NCBI RefSeq assembly: GCF_007859855.1
Contig: NZ_SJPK01000004.1
Location: 437,646-501,645 of the forward strand
Reading direction: 5' to 3'
From: Allorhodopirellula solitaria
GTDB lineage: Bacteria > Planctomycetota > Planctomycetia > Pirellulales > Pirellulaceae
Length of the DNA stretch: 64,000 bases
Shown here: positions 1-8,091 of the stretch, one piece after another
How positions within the stretch are numbered: position 1 is the stretch's first letter
Layout of the letters: each line of letters begins with the position of its first letter
Notes under the pieces: generated by a model
Told to the model about the DNA's origin: nothing
Database searches by the model: none
The model's input: only the letters and a program-made list of their open reading frames with translations
Translations under genes and position numbers: made by a program

Positions 1-1
1 A

Positions 2-1573
2 AGTTATCTCAATCAGGTTCGCGGCCAACGCGATCCCTTTGATCTTGTCGTTATTGGTGGCGGTGCGACGGGTGTGGGAGTTGCCTTGGACGGCGCGGTC
101 CGCGGGCTGTCCGTCCTTTTGATCGAGCAGAGCGATTTTGGCAAAGGCACATCGAGCCGCAGCACGAAACTGATCCATGGGGGCGTGCGGTACCTACAGC
201 AAGGCAATGTTTCCTTGGTGCGGGAATCGTTGCGCGAGCGGGCACGGTTGCAGGCCAATGCTCCACACCTGGTGCATCCCCTGCCGTTTCTCGTGCCCTG
301 TGAATCACTCTGGCAGCGGTTCATGATGCGAGTTGGATTCGTGCTCTACGATTTGCTCGCAGGCAAAAGCCATTTTCCACGCGCATACGGCGCTTCGCCC
401 GAGCGGGCCAAACAGGCGGCCAGCACGATCCAGTCGCGGCGAGTGCACTGGGGTGGCGTTGTCTATCACGACGGCCAGTTTGACGACGCACGCCTGCTCA
501 TTCACATGGCCATGACCGCGGCGGAGCACGGCGCCTGTGTGCTCAATGCTGCTAAGGCGGTGGATTTGCTCCATGGCGAGGACGGCCAGGTTTGTGGAGT
601 GACCGTGGAAGACCAGCTCACGCAAGCACGGCACGATGTCCAGGCACGGTGCGTGATCAATGCGACGGGGCCCTTCTGTGACGAGCTTCGCCGCAACGAC
701 GATGCGACCGCTGAACCGATCATCGCTCCGAGCCAGGGCGTTCACGTCGTATTGCCACGGGAATTCTTGCCCGACGAGACAGCGATCATTGTCCCTAAAA
801 CATCCGATGGCCGTGTCTTGTTCTTGATCCCGTGGCACGGCCATGTTGTCGTGGGCACGACCGATACGCCGATCGAGCAAGCGACGTTGGAGCCCACCGC
901 CCAACAGGAGGAAATTGACTTCCTGCTCCGCACCGCTGGCGACTACCTGACCCGCACGCCGACGCGCGAGGATTGCCTGAGCGTCTTCGTCGGAATCCGC
1001 CCGTTGGTCCGTCCCCCAAGTCGCGGGAGTGGTACCCGAGGAGATACCAAATCTATTTCGAGGGACCATACCATCCTGACGTCCAAGAGTGGCATGATCA
1101 CGATCACGGGAGGGAAATGGACCACGGTTCGTCAGATGGCGGAAGATTGCATCGACCGCGCCGTCGAGCAGACGGATTTGAAAACCAATGGCAAGTCGAC
1201 AAAGGAGCTACGGCTGCACGCGGCGACCCAAACGCCGAGCGATTCGGTTTACGGCACGGACGCCGATCTCATCGATCAACTGATCGCCGTCACACCGGAG
1301 CTGGGGGAGCCACTCCACCGCGAGCTCTCGATTCGCCCTGCTGACGTCGTCTGGGCCGTCCGCCACGAGATGGCGCTGACAGTCGAAGACGTCCTCGCCC
1401 GTCGCACCCGAGCGATGTTCCTCCATATCGAAGCCGCCAAGTCCATTGCCCCGGAAGTTGCTCGTCTGATGGCCGATGAACTCGGCCGTGACCAGGCCTG
1501 GCAAGACCAACAGATATCCCAGTTCCAAGCGACCGCCAAGCATTTTGAAATCGTCCCCAACCTTGAGCCGTAG
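2..1573 (+). CDS. glpD: Aerobic glycerol-3-phosphate dehydrogenase (FAD), 5' end outside window
   Basis: Oxidises sn-glycerol 3-phosphate to dihydroxyacetone phosphate with FAD, feeding electrons to the quinone pool at the inner face of the membrane. The reading frame is open from base 2 with no start codon, so the N-terminus lies outside the window. The visible part begins just before the FAD dinucleotide-binding motif VVIGGGATGVGVALD, followed by the family-typical SSRSTKLIHGGVRYLQQG. The middle carries the DAO-fold segment with VVVGTTDTPIE and GIRPLV, then TSKSGMITITGGKWTT. The C-terminal DAO_C helical domain contains VVWAVRHEMALTVEDVLARR. About 523 residues are visible; E. coli GlpD has about 500, so little is missing. 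A GTG at 74 would give a shorter ORF but would cut through the FAD motif, so it is not the start. A DUF3293 gene follows 54 bases downstream on the same strand. Confidence 0.93.
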   Translation, partial: SYLNQVRGQRDPFDLVVIGGGATGVGVALDGAVRGLSVLLIEQSDFGKGTSSRSTKLIHGGVRYLQQGNVSLVRESLRERARLQANAPHLVHPLPFLVPCESLWQRFMMRVGFVLYDLLAGKSHFPRAYGASPERAKQAASTIQSRRVHWGGVVYHDGQFDDARLLIHMAMTAAEHGACVLNAAKAVDLLHGEDGQVCGVTVEDQLTQARHDVQARCVINATGPFCDELRRNDDATAEPIIAPSQGVHVVLPREFLPDETAIIVPKTSDGRVLFLIPWHGHVVVGTTDTPIEQATLEPTAQQEEIDFLLRTAGDYLTRTPTREDCLSVFVGIRPLVRPPSRGSGTRGDTKSISRDHTILTSKSGMITITGGKWTTVRQMAEDCIDRAVEQTDLKTNGKSTKELRLHAATQTPSDSVYGTDADLIDQLIAVTPELGEPLHRELSIRPADVVWAVRHEMALTVEDVLARRTRAMFLHIEAAKSIAPEVARLMADELGRDQAWQDQQISQFQATAKHFEIVPNLEP

Positions 1574-1627
1574 GCCGTCAGGCCTCGGGTATCACGCACT
1601 GCAAACCATGCTCAGCGATCCCAACGA

Positions 1628-2119
1628 TTGAACCTTTCCGTTAAACCTGTTCCGCGTCCTATGTCTACGCTTCCCAATCCGCATCACTCATCAGGGATGG
1701 ACCTCACTCCCAAATCTCTTTGGCGTACCTATGGCGAGTCGTTGATTGTCGACGAGCGGATGGAACGGGTGTACGCGGGGCCGCACGCCGACGATTTGCC
1801 CTTTCGAGCTCCGTGCTTTGTGATCACGGCTTGGAATCCCATGTCCGAGCCAACCGGTGAAGCGGACAATCTTGCTCGCAATGAGGAATTGTGGAACCGT
1901 CTGCAAGATCAAACCGATCAAATCCGAGCGGTGGTGGGGCAGTCGCCTTGCGGTGATTGGAAGGAGGATAGTTTCCTCGTAGCGGGGCTGGCAGAACAGG
2001 AGGTCTTGCAGATGGCGACGGATTATCAGCAGCGAGCGATCTTTCGACTCGATGATGAGTCAAAGTTTGTAATCGACCCCCAGGGCAATGTGCGCGATCA
2101 CGGCGCACGCTGTCAATGA
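1628..2119 (+). CDS. DUF3293 domain protein
   Basis: Small soluble protein of unknown function. The segment CFVITAWNPMS, then an Asn/Arg/Asn-containing helix and a DWKEDSFLVAGL stretch, follow the pattern I know for DUF3293, where an ITAWNP-like motif is characteristic. At 163 residues it has the usual size for the family. The start at 1628 is a TTG; in-frame ATGs at 1661 and 1697 are alternatives, and conservation begins only near LWRTYGESL, so the true start is uncertain. It follows glpD closely on the same strand and faces a convergent sulfatase gene 24 bases away. No catalytic residues can be assigned. Confidence 0.7.
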   Translation: MNLSVKPVPRPMSTLPNPHHSSGMDLTPKSLWRTYGESLIVDERMERVYAGPHADDLPFRAPCFVITAWNPMSEPTGEADNLARNEELWNRLQDQTDQIRAVVGQSPCGDWKEDSFLVAGLAEQEVLQMATDYQQRAIFRLDDESKFVIDPQGNVRDHGARCQ

Positions 2120-2143
2120 GCAGCCGATGCGATGCATATCGAA

Positions 2144-3748
2144 CTATTCTTGGTTGGCTTCATCGGCATAGGTGCCAATCAATGCATCGGGTTCGTCGAG
2201 ATCGACTCGCCATTGAGGCGGTGGGATAAATCCATCTCTGCCAACGGAATAGGGAGGTACCGCGTCGTGGGGTTGCAGTTTGCGATAATCCAACAGCATC
2301 TGGCCGAGTTGATTGACCCGGCTGGGGTGCTTGTCGGCGAGGTTAGTTGTTTCATTGGGATCCACGCTCAAGTGGAACAGTTCGATGCGATGGTTGGCGT
2401 CGGTGAGCTGCTTTTTCGACATCAGTCGAGGGCCGTTCACTTTCAATTTCCAACCATTGTGCAGGACCGCAAGATGTTCATTGTCGATTCCGGATTGTCC
2501 GTGATAGGAAAACCATGGGCGTTGATTCGACCGCGCGGACGATGCAGCCTGATCACTGTCGAGGGATGTTGCCGCGGCGTCGGTTGTCGAGCCGGATGTG
2601 GCCGATGTTTCGCTTGCCAGTCCGCTTAGCAGTGAGATACCGTCGATGGGTCGGTCGTTTTCAACGGCAACCACCCCGCCGGCGGCTTCGACAATTGTCG
2701 GTAGTACGTCGATGTATCCGCATATCCGTTGGTTCTTCGTTCCTGCGGGCAATCGGTTCGGCCAGCGGACGCACGCAGGTACGCGGATGCCTCCCTCGTA
2801 CACCGATAGCTTGCTGCCCCGCAGCGGTGAATTCAGCCGCGGTAGCGATCCAATGCCACCGTTGTCGCTGAAAAACCAAACAATGGTATTGTCCGCCTCG
2901 CCTGAGTCAGCGATCGACTGGAGAATCTGCCCGATGCCCTGGTCCATTTCCCAGATCATGGCGTGGAGGGTCGCTCGGTTTTTCGCCTTTACTCGCTTTC
3001 GCCCTTGTTCGTTCTTGGTCTTGTCGTTCGTGAACCGGGCAACAGTTTCCTCGGGCGCTTGAAAGGGAGAGTGTGGGGCATTGAACGGGACATAGCAAAA
3101 ATACGGTGCGTCTGAGGCTGCCGAGTCAGTGATCCATTGGGCAGCAGCAGCAGCGATGAGGTGAGTCGAATAGCCTTGCTCGTCCGAGGGCTCGGCATCA
3201 ACGTGCCAATCTCGGACCTCATCGCGAGTCAATTCAAAATAGTCGATCGCGCCGTTGAAATGCCCATGAAAATGTGTGAACCCGTGGTTCAAGGGATGCC
3301 ATTTCGAACGTCGGTGTCCGAGATGCCATTTGCCAAAGACACCGCGACGCGAATAACCCAGTTCAGCCAGACGCTCCGGCAGCGTCAGTTCGTTGTTTGG
3401 AAGACCGAAATCGCGGTACGGTGGGATGACCGCCCGGGCGGCACCAAAGCGAATGGGATAACGTCCCGTCATCAATCCCGCCCGTGTCGGTGAACACATC
3501 GGCGCGACATAGAATCGGTCCAGCTCGACGCCTTCGCGCACCAGTTGATCGATGTGAGGCGTTCGGAATTGCTTGTTGTGGTACCCCACACTATTCCACC
3601 CCAAGTCGTCTGCTAGGATCACTACCACGTTTGGACGATCATTGTCCGCTGCATGCACGGAAGCTGCATTGCGGATTGGTAGGATAACTACAGTGCAGAT
3701 TAGAAGGGTGAATGTCACGAGCCCTCGCATCCGGGAATGTGAAGACAT
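2144..3748 (-). CDS. Secreted sulfatase (arylsulfatase type)
   Basis: Hydrolyses sulfate esters, probably on algal or other glycans, outside the cytoplasm. The N-terminus MSSHSRMRGLVTFTLLIC is a signal peptide. The metal-binding motif VVVILADDLGWNSVGYH is followed by the sulfatase signature MCSPTRAGLMTGRYP; Cys at about residue 85 is the one expected to be converted to formylglycine. Further family motifs are GVFGKWHLGH, FFSDNGG and the C-terminal WKL and DPNETTNLA segments. The protein has about 534 residues, normal for the family. A longer frame reaches 3808, but the signal peptide places the start at 3748. An inverted repeat, GTCAACT-TG-AGTTGAC, lies about 95 bases upstream. No sulfatase-maturing enzyme is encoded in the window. 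Confidence 0.92.
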   Translation of the reverse strand: MSSHSRMRGLVTFTLLICTVVILPIRNAASVHAADNDRPNVVVILADDLGWNSVGYHNKQFRTPHIDQLVREGVELDRFYVAPMCSPTRAGLMTGRYPIRFGAARAVIPPYRDFGLPNNELTLPERLAELGYSRRGVFGKWHLGHRRSKWHPLNHGFTHFHGHFNGAIDYFELTRDEVRDWHVDAEPSDEQGYSTHLIAAAAAQWITDSAASDAPYFCYVPFNAPHSPFQAPEETVARFTNDKTKNEQGRKRVKAKNRATLHAMIWEMDQGIGQILQSIADSGEADNTIVWFFSDNGGIGSLPRLNSPLRGSKLSVYEGGIRVPACVRWPNRLPAGTKNQRICGYIDVLPTIVEAAGGVVAVENDRPIDGISLLSGLASETSATSGSTTDAAATSLDSDQAASSARSNQRPWFSYHGQSGIDNEHLAVLHNGWKLKVNGPRLMSKKQLTDANHRIELFHLSVDPNETTNLADKHPSRVNQLGQMLLDYRKLQPHDAVPPYSVGRDGFIPPPQWRVDLDEPDALIGTYADEANQE

Positions 3749-3841
3749 CCAGCAATCATTGGCCCGGCATGGGTTGTGACTTGGCGTTCTAGCAAGGGGC
3801 GGGAGCATATGGATTCTTTGATCAGGAATAGATGACGATGT

Positions 3842-3857
3842 GTCAACTTGAGTTGAC
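3842..3857. repeat. Inverted repeat GTCAACT-TG-AGTTGAC
   Basis: A near-perfect dyad of two 7-base arms around TG, about 95 bases upstream of the sulfatase that starts at 3748. A close variant is at 7845-7860 upstream of nhaA, and a weaker relative lies near 10849. It could be an operator or a small dispersed repeat. No function is shown by the sequence. The rest of the 310-base gap between the sulfatase and the next possible gene shows nothing else recognisable. Confidence 0.35.
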
Positions 3858-4058
3858 GGAAGGCAATCGGTGGTGACGCCATCACATTGAAATGAGGCTG
3901 AAAAACCTCAAAACACGTACTCTACACGATTGGCGCGAGCGTTGCATTGATTATTGAGTTGTCCCAACTTACTCAGTCGAGAAGGCAGTCGCTCAGAATA
4001 CCCGCTTGGGATTCCAGCCTCATTCTCGGCGTTTTCGGTATAATCGGAGATACTCGGC

Positions 4059-4328
4059 ATGCTCTCGTTGAAGACGACACCCACCGCTTTATTTCGCAAC
4101 GAGACGGTCGAGCTCCGGCAACCGAGAACGCCCTACCGACCGGCCTCGAAGGTATCGAGATCGTCCCAGGGCGATCGATCCCGACGGGGGGGGACGAATG
4201 ATGTTGATAGTGCCCGGGTTGAGGAGGACAGGTACATAATCAAGCTTGTATTGTTCATGCTGTTCGTCCTTATCTTGCCCGCTTTCTTGATGCTACTCTA
4301 CGTTGCTTGGAACCCGAGCGCCTTTTAA
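4059..4328 (+). CDS. Possible small membrane protein
   Basis: An 89-codon frame whose C-terminal third is a convincing membrane helix: IIKLVLFMLFVLILP followed by LLYVAWNPSAF. The first 50 residues are rich in Arg, Ser and Pro and look less protein-like, so the real start may be internal or the frame may be a remnant. The stop codon (4326-4328) lies one base before the end of a MITE-like repeat, so the insertion sits directly behind the frame. No family was recognised. It may be spurious. Confidence 0.3.
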   Translation: MLSLKTTPTALFRNETVELRQPRTPYRPASKVSRSSQGDRSRRGGTNDVDSARVEEDRYIIKLVLFMLFVLILPAFLMLLYVAWNPSAF

Positions 4329-4329
4329 T

Positions 4330-4625
4330 GGCTCATCCGACGGAAGCGTGCGCGGAGCCCAGGGGGAAGGTTTTTCTAGGCATGGCTCTCGTATCCCATG
4401 ATCGTTCAAAAATGCGTCCCTGACGAACAAACGCACGCCAGGGACCGACAACACCATTGGCGTACCGCTTTTGCAGGGAAACGCTGGCGACCGAGATATC
4501 CCTTGCCAAGCCAGCATCTCTGCAGAGCTCGGCTCCGTTTCTCCCGGCAGTGCCAGTCTAACATTGATAATCACATCCCACAAATAAATCCTTCGATACG
4601 GGAGCCATGCCTTGGAAATCCCGCT
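4330..4625 (+). repeat. MITE-like repeat family 1, right end degraded
   Basis: The left terminus GGCTCATCCGACGGAAGCG and about 290 bases of the internal sequence match the complete copies at 24848 and 36329. The right terminal inverted repeat is lost after the segment around GGAGCCATGCCTTGG. There is no coding capacity. Orientation is given as the same strand as the complete copies. The element begins directly after the stop of the small membrane ORF. Bases 4626-4757 between the element and the regulator gene show no further feature. Confidence 0.85.
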
Positions 4626-4757
4626 CACTCGGCTCACCGCAGCGAAACCCACAATAATTCCTGATGGACCAGGATTTCCGGTGCACAGGGTCTTTGAACA
4701 AGCTGAGCCAATATCGCAGCGCGCCACCAGCGGCCTGAAGTTTCTGGGGCGACTCAT

Positions 4758-6143
4758 CTATCGGTAGTCATCTGCATGGATGCCATGGCGTTTGAGCAGT
4801 TTGTTCATGCCCTGCCTTGAGAGACCTGCTTGGCGCGCGGCACTGGCGATCACTCCTTGGTGTTTTTCGAGCAGCTCGGTGAGGTATGCTCGGTCGGCAG
4901 TATCAAGAGCCTCGTCGCGAGAAGCATCTGCCAGTCCCGGTCGCTCCGCATCGGGCTTCATGGTGGGGTCGCAGAGCGGTGCGGGCAGGTCCGCGGGCTC
5001 GATCGTGTCTCCACGCGCCAAAGTAAACGCCCGCTCGATCACGTTTCGCATTTCGCGAATATTGCCCGGCCATCGGTACTGCCGAAAACACTCAAGGGCC
5101 TCGGGCGAGAAACCGCTGATCGTGGAATTGGTTGGTCGCAAGTGTTTTCGAAAAGCTTCGGCCAAGAGGATCACATCGTCTCCTCGATCGCGCAGCGGCG
5201 GCAATTCAATATGGATGACAGCGAGGCGGTAGAACAAGTCTTGACGGAAACGCCCCGCATCGACCTCGGCTTGTAAATCCAGGTTGGTAGCGCAAATGAA
5301 TCGAGTGTCTACCTTGATGGGTTTGTGGTCACCGACGGGGGTGAAGGTTTGCTCTTGGATAACTCGCAGAAGCTTCGCTTGAGATGCAGCAGGCAGTTCT
5401 CCCAATTCATCAAAGAACGCAGTGCCGCCATCGCAGGCCCGGAGCAACCCTATCTGGTCTTTAATTGCTCCGGTGAATGAACCTTTGATATGGCCAAAGA
5501 GCACGGATTCAAACAGTGGTTCAGGGATGGAGGTGCAGTCAATTACCTGTATTGCACAATCGCGACGTGGGCTGTGGTGATGGATTGCTCGGGCAATCAC
5601 CTCTTTGCCTGTTCCGCTCTCGCCCGTGATCAGGACATTGGTATTGCTCGATGCGACCCGCTCGACAATGTCGAGTAGTTCGAGCATTGCTGGGCTCTCA
5701 CCAATGATCTCGGGAAACGTTTCATGCAAGCGAACGTTGGGAGAAGGCTCCGGGGCGGTCTGAGCTGGAGTCGGTGGATGCTGCAAGGCTCGCTGCACCG
5801 ACGCCAGTAATTCTTCGAACCTGACCGGTTTGAGCAAATAGTCGGCGATCCCAAGCCGGACACTTTCGATGGCCGATGGAATGGACGGGACGCCCGTAAC
5901 AACGATCATCGGAACATGCGAATGCTTCGCTCGGCCCTCTCGGAGCAGTTCGAGCTTGAGATTGCCCGGCATATTGAGGTCGGAAAGAATCAGGTCGAAA
6001 TGATGTTCATTGAGCACACTGATGGCGTCGGCTGCGTCCTCAACGCAGACGCATTCAAAGCCTTCATCTCGCAGTAGTTCAGCGGTCGTGTTGCGATAGA
6101 GCGGTTCGTCGTCGGCGATCAGGATGCGTCGTGGTTGATTCAT
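4758..6143 (-). CDS. Sigma-54-dependent NtrC-family response regulator
   Basis: Activates sigma-54 promoters after phosphorylation by a partner kinase. The order is a receiver domain (residues about 5-120, acidic pair DD11-12, phosphoacceptor D55 in [10 protein letters not shown], Lys105 in YLLKPV), an AAA+ domain (Walker A GESGTGK at 174-180, Walker [10 protein letters not shown] near 241-249) and a C-terminal Fis-type helix-turn-helix ([19 protein letters not shown]). The sigma-54 contact loop reads GSFTGA at 221-226 where most relatives have GAFTGA. The start is set at the Met of [13 protein letters not shown]; the longer frame to 6212 adds an unlikely leader. The histidine kinase encoded upstream on the same strand is the probable partner, although a palindromic repeat lies between the two genes. 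Confidence 0.93.
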   Translation of the reverse strand: MNQPRRILIADDEPLYRNTTAELLRDEGFECVCVEDAADAISVLNEHHFDLILSDLNMPGNLKLELLREGRAKHSHVPMIVVTGVPSIPSAIESVRLGIADYLLKPVRFEELLASVQRALQHPPTPAQTAPEPSPNVRLHETFPEIIGESPAMLELLDIVERVASSNTNVLITGESGTGKEVIARAIHHHSPRRDCAIQVIDCTSIPEPLFESVLFGHIKGSFTGAIKDQIGLLRACDGGTAFFDELGELPAASQAKLLRVIQEQTFTPVGDHKPIKVDTRFICATNLDLQAEVDAGRFRQDLFYRLAVIHIELPPLRDRGDDVILLAEAFRKHLRPTNSTISGFSPEALECFRQYRWPGNIREMRNVIERAFTLARGDTIEPADLPAPLCDPTMKPDAERPGLADASRDEALDTADRAYLTELLEKHQGVIASAARQAGLSRQGMNKLLKRHGIHADDYR

Positions 6144-6271
6144 AAGAAGAATTGGGAAGGGCCTGGAAGAAAGGCCTGCCATCAAGGGGCGGGCCCATGG
6201 AAGGCGAGTCAATCGATAGGGGTGTTAAGAAATAGCGGTATGAAGAACCCGCGGCTAGCGCCGTCGGCTCA

Positions 6272-6387
6272 CTAAGCAGAATACGATGAATACGTGTCGG
6301 TTTTCGTAGTGGACGAGGCGACGAGTCCTGCGGCTTTGGACTCGTCGCCTCGCCCATTGCGACAGAAATTGATCGTGCGTTGCTAAG
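6272..6387. repeat. Palindromic repeat family 2, copy A
   Basis: About 116 bases that fold back on themselves. The arms meet at GACGAGTCC-TGCGGCTTT-GGACTCGTC, and the outer ends are CTAAGCA and TGCTAAG. A second full copy is at 9673-9789 and a half copy near 42934. It lies in the 260-base gap between the sigma-54 regulator and its kinase, so it may act on the transcript that joins them. It is immediately followed by 16 bases (6383-6398) identical to the outer end of the IS4-family element at 21274-22844. Confidence 0.85.
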
Positions 6388-6404
6388 TCCACGCCATTGG
6401 AGGC

Positions 6405-7634
6405 TCATCCCCCTTTTTCGAGCGACTGTAGGCGTCGGGGGAGTCTCACGGTGAACTTCGTGTCCTCCCCCGGCGTGCTCGTTGCGTTAATCGTTCCTTC
6501 CATCGCCTCAACGATGCCATGGGAGACCGATAGCCCCAGTCCCATTCCTTGGCCGATGGCTTCTGTCTTGGTGCTGAAGAATGGATCGAAAACCTTGCTG
6601 ATCACCGAGGCGGCGATGCCGTGCCCCTGATCGGCGACCGTGATGGTGACGCCGTCGCGGTCGGTGGAAACGATAATCGTGACCTGTTGTCCCGGTTGCG
6701 ACGCCTGGATCGCATTGCGAACGAGGTTCAGTAACACCTGCTTGACTTCACCCGAACGCAGTATCACCTCGTCGTCGCCGAGAGACCCTGATGGCTGGAG
6801 AGCTTGAAACTCAGACACCACCTCTACATTCGTCTTGCGTGATAACGGAAGGGTGAGCGCAATGACCTCGGCGACCGCCTGCCGGACGGAAAACGGAGCC
6901 ACGTTCTGCTGGCTCGGTCGATAGAGCTGATACATCTGGTGGGTGATACCGCTGATGCGTTCAATCTCGCCATCGATCAACTCCAATTTGTCATAGTGTT
7001 TGACATCTTGAGGGAGGTGTCGTTTGAGCAGCGCAAATGCATTGCGGATGCCCGCCAAGGGATTGTTGATCTCATGAGCGACCCCGGCGGCAAGTTCACC
7101 CAGTGCGGCAAGTTTCTCGACTTGAAGCCGATGCTTCTCAAGCTTGGCGATCTGAGCGGTGCGTTCCTGGACGAGTTGTTCGAGATGTTCATTGTGCAAA
7201 CGCAGTTGCTCTCTCAGTTGACGCTTCTCCGAAACGTCACGGACGCTGGCCCGAAACCCTAGCGAGCGGCCCGTCGCATCCATCATCGGTTGCCAGGAAA
7301 CAGCGCACCAGCATTGCGATTGATCACGGTGTAAAGCGCGAAATTCGACATTGTTTGCTGTGCTTCCGGTGCGTCCTTCTTCGAAACAGCGAGCCATCCT
7401 GTCACGGTCTTCTGGTGCGATCAGCTTCAAGGGGTAGTCGGCCATTGCCACGCATTCGCGGGGCGTGTAGCCCGTGAATCGCTCGACGGCTTGATTGACC
7501 CAGAGAACCTCGCCGTCGCACGAAAACCAACTCTCCCAGTCGAACGTGAATTCGCCGATCATACGGAAGAAACGCTCGGGGATCGGGTCGCCGCGCTGGG
7601 GCGTAGATTTGGAGGCTGATTTCATAGAGTTCAT
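6405..7634 (-). CDS. PAS-domain sensor histidine kinase (NtrB-like)
   Basis: Soluble sensor kinase without predicted membrane segments. Domains in order are a PAS domain (residues about 25-135, with FTGYTPREC and a C-terminal PAC-like segment), a coiled coil (about 140-175), a dimerisation/phosphoacceptor domain with His187 in AAGVAHEINNPLAG, and an ATPase domain with N box LLNLVRNAIQAS, G1 DQGHGI, F box VFDPFFSTK and G2 GMGLGLSVS. The HEINNPL motif is typical of NtrB/AtoS-type kinases that pair with sigma-54 regulators, which fits the regulator gene just downstream. The signal sensed cannot be read from the sequence. The start Met at 7634 has an in-frame alternative three codons later. Confidence 0.92.
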   Translation of the reverse strand: MNSMKSASKSTPQRGDPIPERFFRMIGEFTFDWESWFSCDGEVLWVNQAVERFTGYTPRECVAMADYPLKLIAPEDRDRMARCFEEGRTGSTANNVEFRALHRDQSQCWCAVSWQPMMDATGRSLGFRASVRDVSEKRQLREQLRLHNEHLEQLVQERTAQIAKLEKHRLQVEKLAALGELAAGVAHEINNPLAGIRNAFALLKRHLPQDVKHYDKLELIDGEIERISGITHQMYQLYRPSQQNVAPFSVRQAVAEVIALTLPLSRKTNVEVVSEFQALQPSGSLGDDEVILRSGEVKQVLLNLVRNAIQASQPGQQVTIIVSTDRDGVTITVADQGHGIAASVISKVFDPFFSTKTEAIGQGMGLGLSVSHGIVEAMEGTINATSTPGEDTKFTVRLPRRLQSLEKGG

Positions 7635-8091
7635 TTTAACCAGAATGGCATTCCCGTCGCGTTAGGGCACCTCCGTGTGAGACTCATAAAACTTTTTCAC
7701 GTCGGAATGGCACGTCAAACGTTACCGCAAACTCCGGACCGACGAGTGAGGCAATGCGATGCCTGCGAAGGTCGATCGGCCGCTGATGCTGGGCCGAATG
7801 CGCGTATCTCACTCAAGAATTGCCAGCGATTTCTATCACGCATCGTCAACTTGAGTTGGCGCGGTGGCATTGACATTGACGCTCTGGGCGTGAGATTGTG
7901 GTGTCGTGGCTTCACCAGGCGTGGATTGCCTGATTGGCCCATCCCTTGCGTTGGTTTGCCTGCTCTCGCTCCCCACGGTAAAGCGTTCGCTGCCAACCGA
8001 TGGGGAGCCTACCGTGGTGCGACAGTGCACGGCGTCGTTTCTCACTTTCTATCGACGAGGGTGAGCGGTCTACCAGAATTCTCGAGGTCCG
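7635..8091 (+). other. Gene-free leader region upstream of nhaA
   Basis: About 457 bases between divergent genes without a convincing ORF; a 142-codon frame here has no protein-like composition. It holds a GTCAACTTGAGTTGGC inverted repeat at 7845-7860 and, closer to nhaA, a set of overlapping inverted repeats described separately. Confidence 0.5.
7968..8017 (+). promoter_or_regulatory. Candidate nhaA leader with mutually exclusive hairpins
   Basis: Two perfect 8-base inverted repeats are interleaved. GCTCCCCA (7968-7975) pairs with TGGGGAGC (8001-8008), and CCACGGTA (7973-7980) pairs with TACCGTGG (8010-8017). The left arms share three bases, so both full stems cannot form together. The element ends about 75 bases before the nhaA start. 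Such an arrangement is typical of regulatory leaders, and conserved RNA motifs upstream of nhaA genes (nhaA-I and nhaA-II) are known. I cannot confirm a match to their consensus by eye. Confidence 0.4.

Noticed and set aside
305-1069. 254-codon ORF antisense to glpD
   Set aside because: The sense frame encodes conserved glycerol-3-phosphate dehydrogenase motifs; the antisense protein has no recognisable domain.
4398-4664. ORFs running through the MITE copies (for example 88 codons here)
   Set aside because: They are frames across a non-coding repeat, differ between copies and contain no conserved start or ribosome site.
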